Counted from the stretch's first letter, positions 45,454 to 54,407 are shown. The stretch is DNA of 64,000 nt from Pseudomonadota bacterium (GCA_018240285.1 JAFEGA010000004.1:1-64000), one strand, 5' to 3'. Notes: a model not told the origin generated them from the sequence alone. Translations and numbers: made by a program.

Positions 45454-45456
45454 GCA

Positions 45457-46032
45457 ATGGATCAAGCTGAGAAAAAGCGAAAATTGATTTTGGGCGGAGC
45501 ATTGATTGCCACGTTAGCCGCTGTGGCGCTGGTCGAAGAGGAAGAGGAAGACGCTACAACCGGTATCGTAGAAACCGTACAACCGGCAAAGACGGCGAGC
45601 AATAGCCGGGATCGGGCGAGAAATCAAGAAAGCGGCCCGGAGCTGCTGGATGTCGGTAAACTGGGGCAAAGAAAATTCAATCCACTGGCGGGTGAGCTGT
45701 TTGCATCGACAACCTGGGCGCCGAAACAACCGCAAGTCAGTTTGGAAGAACAAATCGCGTTGGCGGAGCAAGCCAAAAAAGCCGCTCCGCCGCCTGCCCC
45801 AACCGCGCCGCCATTGCAATTCAAATACAGCGGAAAAGCGATTGCCGACAATGAAACCTGGGTTTTCCTGACACAATCGGGAGAGCACCATATCACTAAA
45901 GTGGGTGGCAAAATTAATAATCAATACCGACTGGATTCGATCAATGACAGCACGGTCACCGTCACGTATCTACCGCTCAATATAAAGCAGACGCTCACTA
46001 TCAACAACAAGATCGCAGGAACGTTCCGATGA
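45457..46032 (+). CDS. GspC/PilP-like periplasmic linker protein
   Basis: 191 residues with a weak N-terminal anchor (LILGGALIATLAAVALV), an unstructured linker, and a C-terminal HR-like beta domain (PPLQFKYSGKAIADNETWVFLTQSGEHHITKVGG...LPLNIKQTLTI). GspC and PilP use such a domain to contact the secretin. It overlaps the secretin gene by ATGA. Confidence 0.72.
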   Translation: MDQAEKKRKLILGGALIATLAAVALVEEEEEDATTGIVETVQPAKTASNSRDRARNQESGPELLDVGKLGQRKFNPLAGELFASTTWAPKQPQVSLEEQIALAEQAKKAAPPPAPTAPPLQFKYSGKAIADNETWVFLTQSGEHHITKVGGKINNQYRLDSINDSTVTVTYLPLNIKQTLTINNKIAGTFR

Positions 46033-48356
46033 AAAGCTGGAGAATTATTGTCCTTATCGTTTTGCTCGTGTCGATGTCAGGATGTGCGATCAATAATAGA
46101 ACATTCGGCACCAGAAATACCGCCTTCGATGAGGGACAAAAGCTGATTACCGCCGGCCAATTTGAGACCGGACTCAGTAAACTGGAGCAAGCATTACGCG
46201 AAGAGCCTGAGAATAAAGAAATCCGTACCGTGCTGATACGTGTACGCGAAGAAGTCACCAGCAAGATATTGCTGGAGGCTGACAACCTTCGTTTTTCTGG
46301 TGAGTTGGGTAAAGCCGAGCAGCAATATCAGCGAATTCTGAGCCTGTATCCATTTCATCAACGTGCAAAAGAAGGGTTGGAGGCTTTACAGATCGAGCGT
46401 CGTCATATTGCTGCCATAGATTCCGCGAAAGAGCTGCTAGCACGTAATGATGTGATGGGAGCGGAAACAATCATCCGTGCCGTATTACAAGAAAACTCAC
46501 AGCAATCCCATGCCCGGCAACTGATCACAGAAATTAATTCTCGCATGACTCGTCCTGAGGTATCTGACCTAAAACTTGAGTCTGCTTTTAAGAAATCACT
46601 GTCGATGGAATTTAAGGATACCGATATGAAGTCGGTTTTCGAGCTGATGTCCCGCACGGCTGGTATCAATTTTGTTTTCGATAAAGATATCCGGCAAGAG
46701 ACAAAAATATCTATTTTTGTTCGAAATAACACGATTGAGGATATTCTCAAACTAATCCTTACAACCAATCAGCTAGCATACAAAGTACTCAACAATAATT
46801 CGTTATTGATTTATCCGAATACACCGGCAAAACAAAAAGACTATCAAGAATTGGTCGTAAAAAGCTTCCATGTGGCGCATACCGATGTCAAACAAATGGT
46901 TGCGATGATCAGAGGCATCGTCAAGGCAAAGGATATCTATGTCAACGAGCAGCTCAATCTATTTGTTATGCGCGATACGCTTGAAGCTATTCGCTTAACG
47001 GAGCGATTGGTGACGCTAAATGATTTGGCTGAGCCGGAGGTTTTATTGGATGTTGTGGTTCTTGAAATCGAGCGTGACAATATTTACCTTCTTGGCCCTA
47101 CGCTTCCTCAATCGGCTACATTCAGTGCTTTTGGTGCTACAGCTGCCTCGGCAAATCCTGTTGCCGCGGCAACAGCCGGTCCAGCTACAGCTTTGCTTAG
47201 TCAATTCGGTTTTGACGGTCTTAAGAGCTTTGGCATGAGCAGTCAGGCAGCCATTAATTTTCAACAAAATCTTACAAATGCGGATTTGCTCGCAAACCCT
47301 CGAATCCGGGTAAGTAATCGCGAAAAAGCAAAGATCCATATTGGTCAAAAAGAACCCTTTTTTACAGCAAATGTACAGCCAGGGATTAACTCCATTGTTA
47401 CTTCATCCCCGACTTTTATAGATGTCGGTATCAAACTTGATGTTGAACCTCGGATTGGTTTAAATGACGATGTCACCATGAAGGTGACGCTTGAAGTGAG
47501 TAGTATCAGTGGTTTTGTTGATGGGCCATCCGCTAGCGGGGGTACTCCCCCGAAGGCACCCAGGATTGTGAATCGAAGCGCTGAAACTATTTTGACTTTG
47601 AAAGATGGCGAAACGCAAGTACTCGCAGGACTTATTCAAAATAATGAAAATAAATCTATTCGTGGTCTTGCGGGGCTGGTAAACATTCCAGGGCTTGATA
47701 AAATTTTATCGGGACAGGATATAAAACGTACAAAAACAGAAGTTATGCTTTTGATTACACCACGCATCATGCGTAATGTTCCCAAACCAACTAACTTTGA
47801 AAGCGAATACCACTTCGGTACCGCCAGCGAAGCAGGCAAGTTGCCGGTTGCTATCAAAAAAACCGCTGAGAAATCCTTGTCAATCGCGCCGGCAGGCGGG
47901 CCAGCACGCGGTGCGGCACCCGCTGCATTAGATGCTTTTTCTGCTCCTATGGAAGGAGGAATGCCGCCCCCCAATCCATTTGCGAGCGTGGCGTCTTCAC
48001 CATCTTCTTCACCGGCACTTACGTTGCAAGCACCGACCAGTGTCGGTCTGGGTAAGGAATTTTCGGTCAGTGTCCGGCTGGTGGGTGCAAAAGCGACTGT
48101 CAACAGCGAATTGCAATTAAATTATGAATCCAGTTCATTGGAGGCGCTGGACGGCGGCGATAAGTCGGGAACGCGCACGATTAAATTAGGCAAGGATCAA
48201 GTTTCCGGTTTGGCTGCTCAGTTACGTTTCAAGGTGATTGCCACAAACCCGGGCGCAACAGAGATCAATATCCAGAATGCTACGGCAGAAGACATGGAGA
48301 ATGGTCAAGCGGCGGAAGTGACGTTGCCGCCGCCAGTCAGTATCAGTATCAAATAA
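46029..48356 (+). CDS. gspD: Secretin GspD with cohesin-like C-terminal domain
   Basis: 775-residue outer-membrane secretin. Lipoprotein signal (LVSMSGCAIN), TPR-like N-terminal repeats (EGQKLITAGQFETGLSKLEQAL), N0/STN region (FKDTDMKSVFELMSRTAGINFVFDKDI), N1-like repeat, then the secretin core (LANPRIRVSNREKAKIHIGQ, FIDVGIKLDVEPRIG, LKDGETQVLAGLIQNNENKSIRGLAGL, VMLLITPRIM). After a Pro/Ala-rich linker the last ~115 residues (LTLQAPTSVGLGKEFSVSVRL...ATEINIQNATAED) look like a cohesin-type beta domain, unusual for a secretin. The central part is more AT-rich than its neighbours. Confidence 0.92.
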   Translation: MKSWRIIVLIVLLVSMSGCAINNRTFGTRNTAFDEGQKLITAGQFETGLSKLEQALREEPENKEIRTVLIRVREEVTSKILLEADNLRFSGELGKAEQQYQRILSLYPFHQRAKEGLEALQIERRHIAAIDSAKELLARNDVMGAETIIRAVLQENSQQSHARQLITEINSRMTRPEVSDLKLESAFKKSLSMEFKDTDMKSVFELMSRTAGINFVFDKDIRQETKISIFVRNNTIEDILKLILTTNQLAYKVLNNNSLLIYPNTPAKQKDYQELVVKSFHVAHTDVKQMVAMIRGIVKAKDIYVNEQLNLFVMRDTLEAIRLTERLVTLNDLAEPEVLLDVVVLEIERDNIYLLGPTLPQSATFSAFGATAASANPVAAATAGPATALLSQFGFDGLKSFGMSSQAAINFQQNLTNADLLANPRIRVSNREKAKIHIGQKEPFFTANVQPGINSIVTSSPTFIDVGIKLDVEPRIGLNDDVTMKVTLEVSSISGFVDGPSASGGTPPKAPRIVNRSAETILTLKDGETQVLAGLIQNNENKSIRGLAGLVNIPGLDKILSGQDIKRTKTEVMLLITPRIMRNVPKPTNFESEYHFGTASEAGKLPVAIKKTAEKSLSIAPAGGPARGAAPAALDAFSAPMEGGMPPPNPFASVASSPSSSPALTLQAPTSVGLGKEFSVSVRLVGAKATVNSELQLNYESSSLEALDGGDKSGTRTIKLGKDQVSGLAAQLRFKVIATNPGATEINIQNATAEDMENGQAAEVTLPPPVSISIK

Positions 48357-48363
48357 TCCTGGC

Positions 48364-48873
48364 ATGGATGCATTGAGCGCTTTTGCGAAACATAAAGGAT
48401 TTACGCTGATTGAATTGATGATCGTGGTGGTGATCATGGCTGTTCTGGCGACAGCCGCATTGCCGCTGCGGGAGCTCATGGTGAAGCGCGAGAAAGAGCA
48501 GGAATTACGCGTTGCTTTGCGGCAGATACGATCGGCGATTGATGCATACAAGCAAGCAACGGACGAGGGGCGTATCACGAAGAAAGCGGATGAGTCTGGC
48601 TACCCTCCGCGATTGGAGGAATTATTCATGGGCGTACCGGACATCAAGAGTCCGGATAAAAAGGTGATTTATTTCATACGCCGCTTACCGCGCGACCCGA
48701 TGTTCGTCGAGCTTGATATCGCCGGTGTGACAGCGACACCGGCTGCAGATACATGGGGCAAGCGCAGCTATGAAAGTCCGTGGGACAGTCCGAAAGAAGG
48801 CGATGATGTTTATGATGTTTATTCACGTTCGGAAGCCATCGGTCTGAACGGCATTCCTTACCGGGAGTGGTGA
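48364..48873 (+). CDS. Pseudopilin
   Basis: 169 residues with prepilin motif KGFTLIELMIVVVIMAVLATAALPL, then LRVALRQIRSAIDAYKQATDEGRI and a C-terminal DTWGKRSYESPWDSP resembling GspG-like calcium sites. It is not clearly GspH, I or J. Overlaps the following pseudopilin gene (TGATG). Confidence 0.88.
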   Translation: MDALSAFAKHKGFTLIELMIVVVIMAVLATAALPLRELMVKREKEQELRVALRQIRSAIDAYKQATDEGRITKKADESGYPPRLEELFMGVPDIKSPDKKVIYFIRRLPRDPMFVELDIAGVTATPAADTWGKRSYESPWDSPKEGDDVYDVYSRSEAIGLNGIPYREW

Positions 48874-49262
48874 TGAGCATGTCCGGAGCAAGTCAGTGCA
48901 AAGGTTTTACCTTGATCGAACTGCTCGTGGTGATGGCGATCATCGCGACATTATTGAGCATTGTCGCGCCGCGCTATTTTAATTCCATCGATAAAGCCAA
49001 AGAATCGGTCTTGCGTCAGGATCTCGGCGTCATGCGCAATGCCATCGATCAATTTTATTCGGATTTCGGCAAATACCCCATCGATTTGGCGGAGCTGGTC
49101 GACAAGCGCTATATGCGCAGCATACCGAAAGATCCCTTTACCGAAAGTGATAAAACCTGGATTGAAATTCCACCTAAAAATGAGACGGAATCGGGAGTTT
49201 ACGATGTTCAGAGCGGCTATACCGGGCGGGCATTGGATGGCTCGTACTATCAAGAATGGTAA
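48873..49262 (+). CDS. GspG-like pseudopilin
   Basis: 129 residues. Prepilin motif CKGFTLIELLVVMAIIATLLSIVAPRYF, followed by LRQDLGVMRNAIDQFYSDFGKYPIDLAELV and DPFTESDKTWIEIPP. The start ATG at 48873 overlaps the previous stop; upstream GTG codons in the same frame are less likely. Third pseudopilin of the operon. Confidence 0.88.
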   Translation: MSMSGASQCKGFTLIELLVVMAIIATLLSIVAPRYFNSIDKAKESVLRQDLGVMRNAIDQFYSDFGKYPIDLAELVDKRYMRSIPKDPFTESDKTWIEIPPKNETESGVYDVQSGYTGRALDGSYYQEW

Positions 49263-49301
49263 GTGACTTAAGTATTTCCGCATTGCTAACGCATAACTAA
49301 C

Positions 49302-50192
49302 ATGGCACGCGCGGAAAATGGCTTCGTCTATCTTTGGGCCTTGTTTGCAGTAGTATTGGCGGGCATTGTCATGGCTGGGGCCGGCCAAGTGTGGCAAGTG
49401 AAAGCGCAGCGCGAAAAAGAAGCTCAATTACTGTATGTGGGTGAGGAATTCCGCAAAGCGATCATGTCTTATTACAATACGGGCACAAAACAATTTCCCG
49501 AAACATTGGAAGAACTGCTGCAAGATAAACGTTCACCGAACATCAAACGCCATTTGCGGAAAATCTATCAGGATCCGGTAACCAATACGGCCGAATGGGG
49601 CCTGATTGAGGAATCTTCACCGGGCAGTAATGTAACACCGAATCCGAACGCGGCATCCGGCAATAATCCGACAACCAATGCAAACCCGGTGGCTGGTAAT
49701 AATCCGGTACTCAATTCGCAATCAACACCGGGCGGTGGCGCAGCACCCGGCAGCAATCCGATGGCCGGTAATAGTCCTGCGCCCGGCAGCGCGCTGCCAA
49801 ATAGCAGTCCGGTAAGCTCCAGTATTGGTAAGCAGCGAATTGTCGGGGTATACAGCCTCTCCGAGAAAAAACCGGTCAAAAAAGACAAGTTTCCCGAACA
49901 GTTTGCTAAATTTTCTGAAGCCGTGACTTACCGCGATTGGAAATTTGTCTATAAGCCTGGCGATGGTGCCGGTTCTCAGAAACCAGCAACAACCCAGACC
50001 AAACCGAATACCGCACCGGGAACTTCACCGGGCAACTCCCCTTTTGCACCGCAATCTTCAGCAACGGGCGCAAAGACATCGCCTTTTTCTTTGCCATCCT
50101 CGTCAACCGGCAGTGCTTCCCCTTTTTCAGCACCTTCGTCCGCAGCAGGCGGTGCGAGAGAGCCAGCATCCGGCTTTTCAATGGATCAATAA
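49302..50192 (+). CDS. Atypical pseudopilin-like protein with Asn/Pro-rich C-terminus
   Basis: 296 residues. The N-terminus ENGFVYLWALFAVVLAGIVMAGAGQVWQVKAQREKE has the shape of a pilin helix but a variant cleavage motif (ENGFVYLW instead of GFTLIE). A GspG-like segment follows (YYNTGTKQFPETLEELLQDKR). The C-terminal half is low complexity, with degenerate NP-AGNNP repeats and SPF-PSSS repeats, plus a conserved EAVTYRDWKFVYKPG island. Last gene of the secretion operon. Function unknown; a minor pseudopilin is likely. Confidence 0.8.
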   Translation: MARAENGFVYLWALFAVVLAGIVMAGAGQVWQVKAQREKEAQLLYVGEEFRKAIMSYYNTGTKQFPETLEELLQDKRSPNIKRHLRKIYQDPVTNTAEWGLIEESSPGSNVTPNPNAASGNNPTTNANPVAGNNPVLNSQSTPGGGAAPGSNPMAGNSPAPGSALPNSSPVSSSIGKQRIVGVYSLSEKKPVKKDKFPEQFAKFSEAVTYRDWKFVYKPGDGAGSQKPATTQTKPNTAPGTSPGNSPFAPQSSATGAKTSPFSLPSSSTGSASPFSAPSSAAGGAREPASGFSMDQ

Positions 50193-50201
50193 TTTTAGTA
50201 A

Positions 50202-50294
50202 CACAGTTGGCCAGAGCCTGAAACCTATGCAATGCTACTGGCTGGTTTGGGATTGTTAGGTTTTGCCGCTCGCCGCAGACAGCAAAATGCTTAA
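50202..50294 (+). pseudogene. Orphan PEP-CTERM tail
   Basis: In frame with, but separated by three stops from, the preceding gene, the DNA reads PEPETYAMLLAGLGLLGF followed by AARRRQQNA and TAA. This is a textbook PEP-CTERM sorting signal: PEP motif, hydrophobic helix, Arg cluster. No start codon or ORF leads into it, so it is the remnant 3' end of a lost exosortase substrate gene. It implies that the organism has, or had, an exosortase. Confidence 0.75.
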
Positions 50295-50312
50295 TCTGAA
50301 ATAGGTTGTAAC

Positions 50313-50346
50313 AAAGGAGTGCTCGTTTATTCGCGCGCTCCTTTTT
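50313..50346 (+). terminator. Intrinsic terminator of the secretion operon
   Basis: Stem AAAGGAGTGC / GCGCTCCTTT (one G-U pair), loop of about 12 nt, followed by a run of five T. It lies 20 bp after the PEP-CTERM remnant. Confidence 0.75.
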
Positions 50347-50372
50347 ATTTTCTCAGGCTGGAAATGTAAATT

Positions 50373-50765
50373 TCATTCAGCTTCCGTGTTGCGATAAGCC
50401 GTCACCTGGATTTCTATTTTCATCCTTGGGTCGGATAATCCCGCCGTCAACATCATCGCCGACGGTCTGACATCACCCAGATATTTGCGCATCACCGGCC
50501 AGCATTTTTCAAAATCCCCCGTTTCGGGAAATACGTAAGTAACCCGCACCACGTCTTTCATGCTCGAGCCTGCTTGCTGAAGTGCTGCCTCGATGTTTTT
50601 GAAGCATTGCTCCGCCTGTTCCAATAAATCATCGGAAATGGTCATTTTGCTGTAATCGAAGCCGGTTGTGCCGGATACCAATACCCAGTTATCCACGACG
50701 ACTGCGCGCGAGTAGCCGATTTCTTTTTCAAAGGTCGAACCTGAACTGATGAGTTTGCGTGCCAT
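50373..50765 (-). CDS. RidA family protein (YjgF/YER057c/UK114)
   Basis: 130 residues. Family pattern SGTTGFDYSKMTISDDLLEQAEQCFKNIEAALQQAG, then VVRVTYVFPETGDFEKCWPVMRKYLG and the C-terminal MKIEIQVTAYR. The imine-binding Arg of canonical RidA (R in G.RxA.xxV) is not clearly in its usual place here (DVRPSAMMLTAGL is present), so it is a paralogue with uncertain deaminase activity. Monocistronic. Confidence 0.88.
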   Translation of the reverse strand: MARKLISSGSTFEKEIGYSRAVVVDNWVLVSGTTGFDYSKMTISDDLLEQAEQCFKNIEAALQQAGSSMKDVVRVTYVFPETGDFEKCWPVMRKYLGDVRPSAMMLTAGLSDPRMKIEIQVTAYRNTEAE

Positions 50766-50883
50766 ACGATGCTTCCTTTATGCTGGTTTAAAAATTTTCG
50801 CGTACGATACCACTATAATGTTGCAACAAGCCAGATGCAAAGTGAGTTTTACCGCCACACTCAATTCCAATTCCTGAACCGAT

Positions 50884-52326
50884 ATGTCCTTTACGTTTTA
50901 CTGGCACGATTACGAAACCTTCGGCGCCGATCCCAGGCGCGACCGGCCATCGCAATTTGCTGGCGTGCGCACCGATGAAGCGCTGAATGAAATCGGCGAG
51001 CCGCTGGTGATCTACTGCAAACCGGCGCGCGATTATCTGCCGCATCCGGAGGCGTGCCTGCTCACGGGGATCACGCCACAGCTGGCCGACGTACGCGGCT
51101 TGCCCGAGCCGGAATTTATCGCCCGTATCCATGCCGAGCTTGCACAGCCGGGCACATGCGGCACCGGTTACAATTCGCTGCGTTTCGACGATGAAGTCAC
51201 GCGCTTCACGCTCTACCGCAATTTCTACGATCCGTACGCGCGCGAATGGCAGCAGGGCAATTCGCGCTGGGACATCATCGACGTGGTGCGCATGACATAC
51301 GCGCTGCGTCCGAATGGAATCACCTGGCCGCAGCACGAAGAAGGCCAGCCGAGTTTCAAGCTGGAAGATCTGGTTGCCGCGAACGGTATTCTGCATGAAT
51401 CTGCGCACGATGCTCTGTCCGACGTACGCGCCACCATCGCTTTGGCCCGTCTGCTGCGCACACAACAACCGCGCCTATATGATTGGCTCTTGCAGTTGCG
51501 CGATAAACGCAAGGCGGCGGCGCAGCTCGATCTCGTCAATCGTCAGCCGGTCGTGCATACCACGCGCATGTACCCGGCCAAAGTTGGCTGCACGTCATTA
51601 GTCATGCCGCTGATCACCGAACCGGGCAACAACAACAGCGTATTGGTCTACGACCTGCGCCACGATCCGGATATGTTCCTGCCGTTGAGCGCGGATGATC
51701 TGAGCCGGTTGCTATTCACCCGTAGCGATGAATTACCGCAAGGCATGCAACGGCTGCCGGTCAAATCGGTGAAGATCAACAAATGCCCGGCGCTAGCGCC
51801 GCGCAATACGCTCGATGATGAAGCCGCCGAACGTATCGCACTGGATAAGGACCGCTGCTACCGGCACTGGCAAACATTGTGCGATCACCCCGATTTCTTC
51901 CAACGCGTTGCGTCGGCTTATACCAACCAATCTTTCGAACCGTGCGGTGATGTCGATGTGGCGTTATACGACGGTTTTTTTGACAATGCCGATGCAGCAA
52001 CACTGATACAAATACGCCGCGCCACGCCGCAGCAACTGGCAAATCAACGCTTCGATTTTCACGACCGGCGCTTACCCGAGCTGCTATTCCGCTACCGCGC
52101 CCGTAACTGGCCAGAAACTTTGACGCCAGGGGAAAGGGAACGATGGGAACAGGTGCGCTTGCAGCGCCTGACACAAGGCGATGGCAGTGGAGGTATGACG
52201 CTGAATGAATTGGCAGCAAAAATTACATTATTGCAAGAAGCGTACAAAACCGATGAGGATGCCGGGCGGATATTGGATGCGCTGGATGCGTGGAGTAGAA
52301 AAATCTGCTTGGGAAGCACTGATTAA
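50884..52326 (+). CDS. sbcB: Exodeoxyribonuclease I
   Basis: 480 residues, DnaQ-fold 3'-5' exonuclease acting on single-stranded DNA in recombination and mismatch repair. Exo motif I YWHDYETFGADPRRDRPSQFAG (catalytic Asp/Glu), motif II TGYNSLRFDDEVTRF, motif III HDALSDVRATIALARLL, then SH3-like and helical ExoI C-terminal domains (FFDNADAATLIQIR, RYRARNWPETL). Its last codons (GSTD and stop) lie inside the terminal repeat of the 52312-52468 element. Confidence 0.95.
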   Translation: MSFTFYWHDYETFGADPRRDRPSQFAGVRTDEALNEIGEPLVIYCKPARDYLPHPEACLLTGITPQLADVRGLPEPEFIARIHAELAQPGTCGTGYNSLRFDDEVTRFTLYRNFYDPYAREWQQGNSRWDIIDVVRMTYALRPNGITWPQHEEGQPSFKLEDLVAANGILHESAHDALSDVRATIALARLLRTQQPRLYDWLLQLRDKRKAAAQLDLVNRQPVVHTTRMYPAKVGCTSLVMPLITEPGNNNSVLVYDLRHDPDMFLPLSADDLSRLLFTRSDELPQGMQRLPVKSVKINKCPALAPRNTLDDEAAERIALDKDRCYRHWQTLCDHPDFFQRVASAYTNQSFEPCGDVDVALYDGFFDNADAATLIQIRRATPQQLANQRFDFHDRRLPELLFRYRARNWPETLTPGERERWEQVRLQRLTQGDGSGGMTLNELAAKITLLQEAYKTDEDAGRILDALDAWSRKICLGSTD

Positions 52327-52468
52327 TTGACTACACGAGCGCATTGCTTCGTTGCGCGGTGCTCACTGCTCACTGCTCACTGCCTCGTCTATCCGATTGA
52401 GATGTCCCGGTTGTTGCGCTCCGTGCGCCTCGCCCTTCATCATGTTCGCCGAATTAATCAGCACTTCC
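52312..52468. repeat. 157-bp MITE-like repeat supplying both convergent stop codons
   Basis: Terminal inverted repeats GGAAGCACTGATTAATT (left) and GGAAGTGCTGATTAATT (right, complement). Flanked on both sides by TTG, a possible 3-bp target duplication. The ends encode GSTD-stop of sbcB and GSAD-stop of the sensor kinase. Inside is a triple 7-mer GCTCACT (about 52361-52381). Same family as 56123-56236. Confidence 0.8.
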
Positions 52469-53737
52469 TTGATGAAAATTAACGGTGAACCGGGTTCCCC
52501 GTTCTTTTGCGCTCTCAAAGGAGATTGCCCATCCATAACGTTCACAGATACGTTGAACGATTGACAATCCCAGTCTCGCTCTATCGGATTTGTTTGGATT
52601 GTATACCGCATATCCTTTAAATAGTTGCGCTTGCATGCCCGGATCGATACCGGCGCCGGTATCTGTAACGGTTAATTGACCGGATTCCAAAGTTACGGTT
52701 ACAGCTCCCCGTTCGGTATACCGGAATGCGTTGCGCACCAGATTGGCAACCAGAACGCTAAGGATACCGGGAGGCGCCGGTACCGCTAACGGGCTATTTT
52801 CTTCAACAATGACTTCGATGGACTTGTTGCCTAGCCAAACCCGTTGTTGATCGATCACTTTGCGGATGATAGGCCCCATTTCGTGAGTGGCGATGTCCGT
52901 CGATTCGTTATGAATCTGCGCCAATATCAGGAAAGTTTCGATCAGCTCGGACATCTCACCGGCGGCGCGTTGAATCCGCTGAATCCGTTCATGTTCCACC
53001 GCGGATAAATCTCTTTTAGCCGCCAATACTTCCGCCGCCATGCTGATACTGGTAACCGGCGTTCGCAATTCATGACTGACATTGCTGGCGAACTCCTTCT
53101 CACGCATGAGCAGTTGTTGCAGTTGCTCGTGATAATGCTGTAGTTTGTGCGCCAAAACCCCTATTTCATCATTGCCGAACTCCGATAAATCGAGCAACTC
53201 GCCAGGTTGATTCTTGAATGCCATCACTTGATAGACCAGCCTCCTGATGGGGCTAATCACATAATGAGCCATTTTCCAGCCAAAGATGAAAGCAACCAGT
53301 AAGGTAATGAACGCGCATATCCAGACGAGGCGGATAAACTCACGTTCACGTGTATGAACGCTGGTATCGTCAAACTTGATGGTATACCGAGCGCCGCCGC
53401 TATCCTCGACCAGCACCCGGTAATCACGGCCGTTGTGCGTTACGTCGTGGATGCCGCGAGGAAGATTACGCAGGTACTCCGGAATCGTATCCGTTTCATT
53501 GGGCAGTGTGGAGTAAATGACGATTGTTGAACGCGAATGCGAGGCCCCGGATTTCTGCGGGTCGTTGCCCTGCTGCTGGAACCGCTTAAGTTCGGTATGC
53601 AGTATCTCATCGAGTATGTTGATTTCAATTGTTTTTAACGCTATCACCAGGCTCAGCCCGAGTACGAGCGTAATGACGGTGCCGAGTAATAGAAACGACA
53701 GGATAATGCGCCGGCTCAGCCGCTTAGTCTTTTGCAT
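52454..53737 (-). CDS. OmpR-type two-component sensor histidine kinase
   Basis: 427 residues. Two membrane helices (RRIILSFLLLGTVITLVLGLSLVIALKTI and IRLVWICAFITLLVAFIFGW) flank a ~140-residue periplasmic sensor. HAMP, HisKA with SNVSHELRTPVTSIS, and a HATPase with VRNAFRYTERGAV and DTGAGIDPG follow. The ATG at 53737 overlaps the end of the response regulator gene by 14 bp; a longer frame upstream is antisense noise. The C-terminal residues GSAD come from the repeat element. Layout resembles QseC/PmrB kinases. Confidence 0.92.
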   Translation of the reverse strand: MQKTKRLSRRIILSFLLLGTVITLVLGLSLVIALKTIEINILDEILHTELKRFQQQGNDPQKSGASHSRSTIVIYSTLPNETDTIPEYLRNLPRGIHDVTHNGRDYRVLVEDSGGARYTIKFDDTSVHTREREFIRLVWICAFITLLVAFIFGWKMAHYVISPIRRLVYQVMAFKNQPGELLDLSEFGNDEIGVLAHKLQHYHEQLQQLLMREKEFASNVSHELRTPVTSISMAAEVLAAKRDLSAVEHERIQRIQRAAGEMSELIETFLILAQIHNESTDIATHEMGPIIRKVIDQQRVWLGNKSIEVIVEENSPLAVPAPPGILSVLVANLVRNAFRYTERGAVTVTLESGQLTVTDTGAGIDPGMQAQLFKGYAVYNPNKSDRARLGLSIVQRICERYGWAISFESAKERGTRFTVNFHQGSAD

Positions 53738-54407
53738 TCCTATCCGTAAGCATGAATCCGAAACCGCGCACCGTATGCAAGAGCGGCCGATCGAATGGCC
53801 GGTCAACGAGTTGCCGGAGATTAAAGAGATGAGTCCGCAAGGCATCGCTATCGGGTGGATTATTTTGCCAAACCGCGTTCAACAGCTCTTCGCGAGTAAT
53901 GACGCGATGAGGATTTCGCATGAGATACATTAATAGCCGGAATAATGAAGGGGTAAGTTCGATGCGCTTGCCCGCGCGGTATACTTCGTGAGTATTCGCA
54001 TTGAGCGTGAGATCGGCGATTTGTAATCGTGGATCCGGTGCACGGCCAATGCGTTCCGATAGTACTTTGATCCGGGCTGCGAGTTCCTTCAAAGAAAAAG
54101 GTTTAACCAAGTAATCGTCCGCGCCGGATTCGAAACCTTCCAATTTATTTTCGAGAGAGCTCCGCGCGGTCAACATGAGTACCGGAACCGAGTGTTGCGC
54201 ATCATGGCGGATCCGATGACAAATATCGACGCCATCGATGTCCGGCAACCCGAGATCCAGAATGATGACGCAATAATCCCGCGCAATTGCCAGATTTAAC
54301 CCGGTCATGCCGTCGCTTGCTATGTCGACTGAGTAATTGGAGTTCTCCAGATAATCGCGAATACTGGCGGCGATATCTTGATTGTCTTCGATGACAAGCA
54401 CTTTCAT
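53724..54407 (-). CDS. OmpR/PhoB-family response regulator
   Basis: 227 residues. Receiver domain with acidic pocket IEDNQDIA, phospho-Asp in VIILDLGLPDIDG, Thr in MLTARS and Lys in YLVKPFSLKEL. C-terminal winged helix with ELTPSLFRLLMYLMRNPHRVITREELLNAVW and LRQLVDRPFDRPLLHTVRGFGFML. Upstream gene of a two-gene operon with its kinase. Candidate binding boxes of the PmrA type lie at 56046-56084 before the SulP gene. Confidence 0.94.
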   Translation of the reverse strand: MKVLVIEDNQDIAASIRDYLENSNYSVDIASDGMTGLNLAIARDYCVIILDLGLPDIDGVDICHRIRHDAQHSVPVLMLTARSSLENKLEGFESGADDYLVKPFSLKELAARIKVLSERIGRAPDPRLQIADLTLNANTHEVYRAGKRIELTPSLFRLLMYLMRNPHRVITREELLNAVWQNNPPDSDALRTHLFNLRQLVDRPFDRPLLHTVRGFGFMLTDRNAKD

